A program made the position numbers and the translations under genes. Below are positions 19,370-20,321 of a stretch of DNA of 20,321 nucleotides, in pieces. The stretch's first letter is position 1. Every line of letters begins with the position of its first letter. This stretch comes from Hirudo medicinalis (Eukaryota; Annelida; Clitellata; Hirudinida; Hirudinidae), in contig MPNW01000613.1 in assembly GCA_011800805.1 (NCBI GenBank), positions 36,033 through 56,353 of the forward strand, written 5' to 3'. Under the pieces are notes generated by a model. It worked only from the letters and a program-made list of their open reading frames with translations. It was not told the origin of the DNA and ran no database searches.

Positions 19370-20089
19370 GGATGATGATGATGATGATGATGATGATGGG
19401 ATGATGGGATGATGATGATGATGACGACGTTCTTGTACAGGTTGGACCATACCATGAATACCTGGAAGGTCTCCTAGGAGCCTACGTCTGTTACAGGCCC
19501 GACGTCGGCTACGTGAGTGGTCCGAATAAATTATTATAATCACGCATCAGTTAATCGTTAGTTATCGGTGAACGATCATGATGTTATCATGATTGAGGGA
19601 CCATTAATTCATTAGCTCGTAATCAGACGAGTTCAGTGTTCTCATTGGTCGGTCACTCCTGAGTCGTTGATTTCCTTCCACCAATCAGGTGCAAGGAATG
19701 TCCTTCGTGGCGGCCATCCTGCTCTTGAACATGGAGGCCCACGACGCTTTCATCTGCTTTGCCAATCTCCTCAACCGACCCATTTTCATAGCTTTCTTCC
19801 GATTGGATGCAGACATGGTAAGTCCATCCCGTCAATTCGTTCATTCGCCCGTCCATCTATCGTTACCTTCACTTGTTGCACTCGTTCATTCATTCGTCCA
19901 TCTATCTTGTCACCTGTGCATTTATTTATTACACTCATCCGTCCCATCCGTCCATCTATCTTGTCACCTGTCCTTACAGATGAAGGTCTACTTCAACACC
20001 TACAACTTCTGCTTCAAGAACAACCTGCCGAAGCTCTACAAGCACTTCCTCGAGCAGAAGCTCACAGCCGACCTCTACATCATCGACTG
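11935..20089 (+). CDS. TBC1D12: TBC1D12/TBC1D14-type Rab GTPase-activating protein, 3' end outside window, one exon missing
   Basis: Exons are 11935-13160, 13466-13567, 14435-14517, 14705-14822, 15548-15654, 15944-16107, 17098-17168, 19441-19512, 19689-19817 and 19980-20089, continuing beyond the window. Exon 1 is a Ser-rich, low-complexity N-terminus after an in-frame stop. Exons 2-4 give [36 protein letters not shown] and [12 protein letters not shown], the charged helix typical of TBC1D12/14. The TBC domain starts at about residue 519: [62 protein letters not shown] (glutamine finger), FANLLNRP and DLYIIDW. Family members act on Rab11-class traffic and autophagy. Phases agree everywhere except between 17168 (ends +2) and 19441 (starts 0). 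There the RTFPxLxIFQ segment with the arginine finger is absent, and the intron contains an assembly N. The choice between TBC1D12 and TBC1D14 cannot be made here. Confidence 0.92.
13865..14010 (+). repeat. SINE, copy 3 (diverged, lacks B box), TBC1D12 intron 2
   Basis: It shares GGGTT...TTGCGTTCCTGC and GTGCGACGGT with the head of copy 2 and GGGCCCTCGGGAGGGAGC with the body. The end (AGTGCC at 13959-13964, GGCGCT at 13982-13987, then ATATGAATG) matches copy 4. The segment with the B box is deleted. The rest of this 867-base intron contains a 12-base C run (13623-13634) and no gene. Confidence 0.75.
14518..14704. other. TBC1D12 intron 3, triplet-rich
   Basis: This 187-base intron carries ATC/GTC triplets (14565-14690). 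It reads open with exon 4 in one frame, but the two flanking exons join in phase without it. GAA at the junction restores the KKKEKREARK helix expected of the family. Confidence 0.6.
14832..15025. repeat. (ATG)n, (GAC)n and (GTT)n microsatellites in TBC1D12 intron 4
   Basis: Perfect ATG repeats at about 14833-14862 run into GAC repeats to 14881. GTT repeats with GCT/GAT interruptions follow to about 15020. The poly-Leu open frame across it is a repeat artefact. Confidence 0.85.
15091..15400. repeat. CATN-based minisatellite followed by CACTCACC-rich repeat
   Basis: 15091-15233 is built from units of 24 and 32 bases such as CATCCATGCATTCGTACATT, differing by an inserted CATCCATA. 15290-15400 is a CCCACTCA/CACTCACC repeat. 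Both lie in TBC1D12 intron 4. The His/Ile/Pro-rich frames over them are not genes. Confidence 0.8.
15655..15943. repeat. TBC1D12 intron 5 with (GAT)n
   Basis: A (GAT)n run at about 15659-15693, extending as GAC/GAT to 15710, lies just after the donor at 15655. The remainder is unremarkable AT-rich intron. Confidence 0.75.
16247..16350. repeat. Tandem repeat, 4 x 26 bp
   Basis: Four head-to-tail 26-base units (16247-16272, 16273-16298, 16299-16324, 16325-16350) each begin TTTCTA(G/T)ATATTATTAT. They differ by a few substitutions. A more degenerate unit precedes at about 16217-16246. Located in TBC1D12 intron 6. Confidence 0.85.
16488..16633. repeat. (ATT)n microsatellite
   Basis: Long ATT array interrupted by two GGTGTTATTATT blocks (about 16519 and 16561). 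The poly-Asn and poly-Ile frames are artefacts. The rest of intron 6, 16634-17097, shows no feature. Confidence 0.9.
17205..17430. repeat. (GTT)n/(GGT)n microsatellite
   Basis: Imperfect GTT/GGT/ATT triplets directly after exon 7. A poly-Val/Gly frame runs through from the exon, but it lacks TBC homology. Confidence 0.85.
17620..17823. repeat. (ATT)n/(GTT)n and (GAAC)n microsatellites
   Basis: ATT/GTT triplets at 17625-17715 and about six tandem GAAC units grading into GAAT at 17786-17823. Both are in TBC1D12 intron 7. Confidence 0.8.
18128..18270 (-). repeat. SINE, copy 4 (minus strand)
   Basis: Read on the minus strand it has B-box GTTCGAAACCC (18210-18220), CCCAGCCTGG, AGGAGCGCTACATAAATGG and a terminal hairpin AGCGCC/GGCGCT (18167-18172 and 18144-18149). 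TATATAAATGG follows. It is clearly related to copies 1-3 but diverged. It interrupts TBC1D12 intron 7 in antisense orientation. Confidence 0.8.
18290..18410. repeat. Degenerate AACTAT hexamer repeat
   Basis: Repeated TAACTATAACTATAACT phrases with interruptions run up to the undetermined base. The unit is not a known telomeric repeat. Confidence 0.65.
18411..18411. other. Undetermined base (N), probable assembly gap
   Basis: A single N separates the AACTAT repeat from a GGAT array. Two unrelated simple repeats meeting at an N suggest a gap or join of unknown true length, not one ambiguous base. Confidence 0.75.
18412..18541. repeat. (GGAT)n microsatellite
   Basis: About 24 uninterrupted GGAT units (18424-18520) with an imperfect start. 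A GCTGTTT interruption and three to four further units follow. Poly-(IHPS) and poly-(MDGW) frames are artefacts. Confidence 0.95.
18565..18702 (-). CDS. Unidentified exon-like segment inside TBC1D12 intron 7, opposite strand
   Basis: On the minus strand, 18702-18565 is preceded by ATCAACAG and followed by the donor GTGAGA. The 138 bases are open in phase 2 at both ends. They encode 45 non-repetitive residues of ordinary composition, beginning [20 protein letters not shown] and ending [11 protein letters not shown]. The other two minus-strand frames hit stops. The codon composition and charge pattern (amphipathic, Lys/Glu-rich) look like a real helical protein, unlike the repeats around it. 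I do not recognise the family. It could be an exon of a nested antisense gene, of a gene brought in by misassembly at the nearby N, or an exon fragment. Confidence 0.5.
18712..18885. repeat. (ATA)n and CATCGTCGT triplet repeats
   Basis: ATA/ATAATG triplets to about 18810, then CATCGTCGT-type triplets to about 18872. The 18890-19310 stretch after it is AT-rich intron in which I see no gene. Confidence 0.75.
19316..19432. repeat. (GAT)n microsatellite adjoining a TBC1D12 acceptor
   Basis: GATGATGAT array with GGGATGAT interruptions, ending eight bases before the acceptor of the exon at 19441. The poly-His antisense frame is an artefact. Confidence 0.9.
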
Positions 20090-20321
20090 GTAGCAGATCA
20101 GTTCTCTTGGATTATATATTATGGATTCTAACGACATAATTGTCGTAACGAGCTGATTAATTTATTAATTTATTAATTTATTCGTGAATTGCGAGCCGAA
20201 CGCTGTTTAGACGGTGTTCTGTCTTCGTTCTATATATATATATATAAATAAAATTAAATTAAAATAAAATAATTAAAATATATATAAACCCTAACACTAA
20301 GTATAAGTATATATACATTAT
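20090..20321. other. Start of the next TBC1D12 intron
   Basis: The donor GTAGCA follows GACTG at 20085-20089. The rest is AT-rich with TTAATTTA repeats (20157-20182) and a (TA)n run (20231-20246). The expected next exon (IFTLYSKSL-like in the family) lies outside the window. Confidence 0.7.

Noticed and set aside
3775..19432. CRISPR-like arrays
   Set aside because: All regular arrays are uninterrupted simple repeats or tandem units without unique spacers, in a eukaryotic context.

Overview
This window looks like nuclear DNA from an animal, most likely an invertebrate. The genes are split into many short exons with GT/AG borders. The introns are AT-rich and crowded with microsatellites. A tRNA-derived SINE family is present, and all four recognisable proteins are conserved animal proteins. 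I cannot name the species. The SINE 3' portion (GCGCTATATAAATGG-like) and the exon structure are compatible with a spiralian or an invertebrate deuterostome, but that is an inference.

Layout from left to right. (1) 303-1630, plus strand: the 3' six exons of an anillin gene, covering the C-terminal anillin-homology region and the PH domain. (2) 1947-6237, minus strand: a complete nine-exon RPUSD4-type mitochondrial pseudouridine synthase with an unusually long first exon. It converges on anillin. (3) 6510-10593, minus strand: a complete C2orf42 homologue in eight exons, carrying a CxxC/CxxxxC zinc ribbon and a SWIM-type CxCx16CxH motif. (4) 10828-11348, plus strand: a tentative small two-exon gene with one membrane segment. 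It is divergent from C2orf42 across about 230 bases. (5) 11935 to beyond 20089, plus strand: a TBC1D12/TBC1D14-type Rab GTPase-activating protein. Ten exons are visible and the gene continues past the right edge. (6) 18565-18702, minus strand: an unidentified exon-like segment inside a TBC1D12 intron.

Repeats: four copies of one SINE family lie at 1-140, 9862-10055, 13865-14010 and (minus) 18128-18270. The TBC1D12 introns hold many simple repeats: (GTT)n, (ATT)n, (GAT)n, (GGAT)n, (GAAC)n, CATN minisatellites and a 4 x 26 bp tandem repeat. A single undetermined base at 18411 marks an assembly gap. The TBC1D12 coding sequence is out of phase across the intron containing it. The lost piece should hold the conserved RTFP segment with the catalytic arginine finger.

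The genes do not form a functional unit. They are neighbouring housekeeping or regulatory genes (cytokinesis, mitochondrial rRNA modification, a protein of unknown role, membrane-traffic GTPase control). I found no mobile defence system, CRISPR array, rRNA gene or genuine tRNA gene. All exon borders were derived by eye from reading frame, splice-site consensus and remembered family sequences, without any database search.
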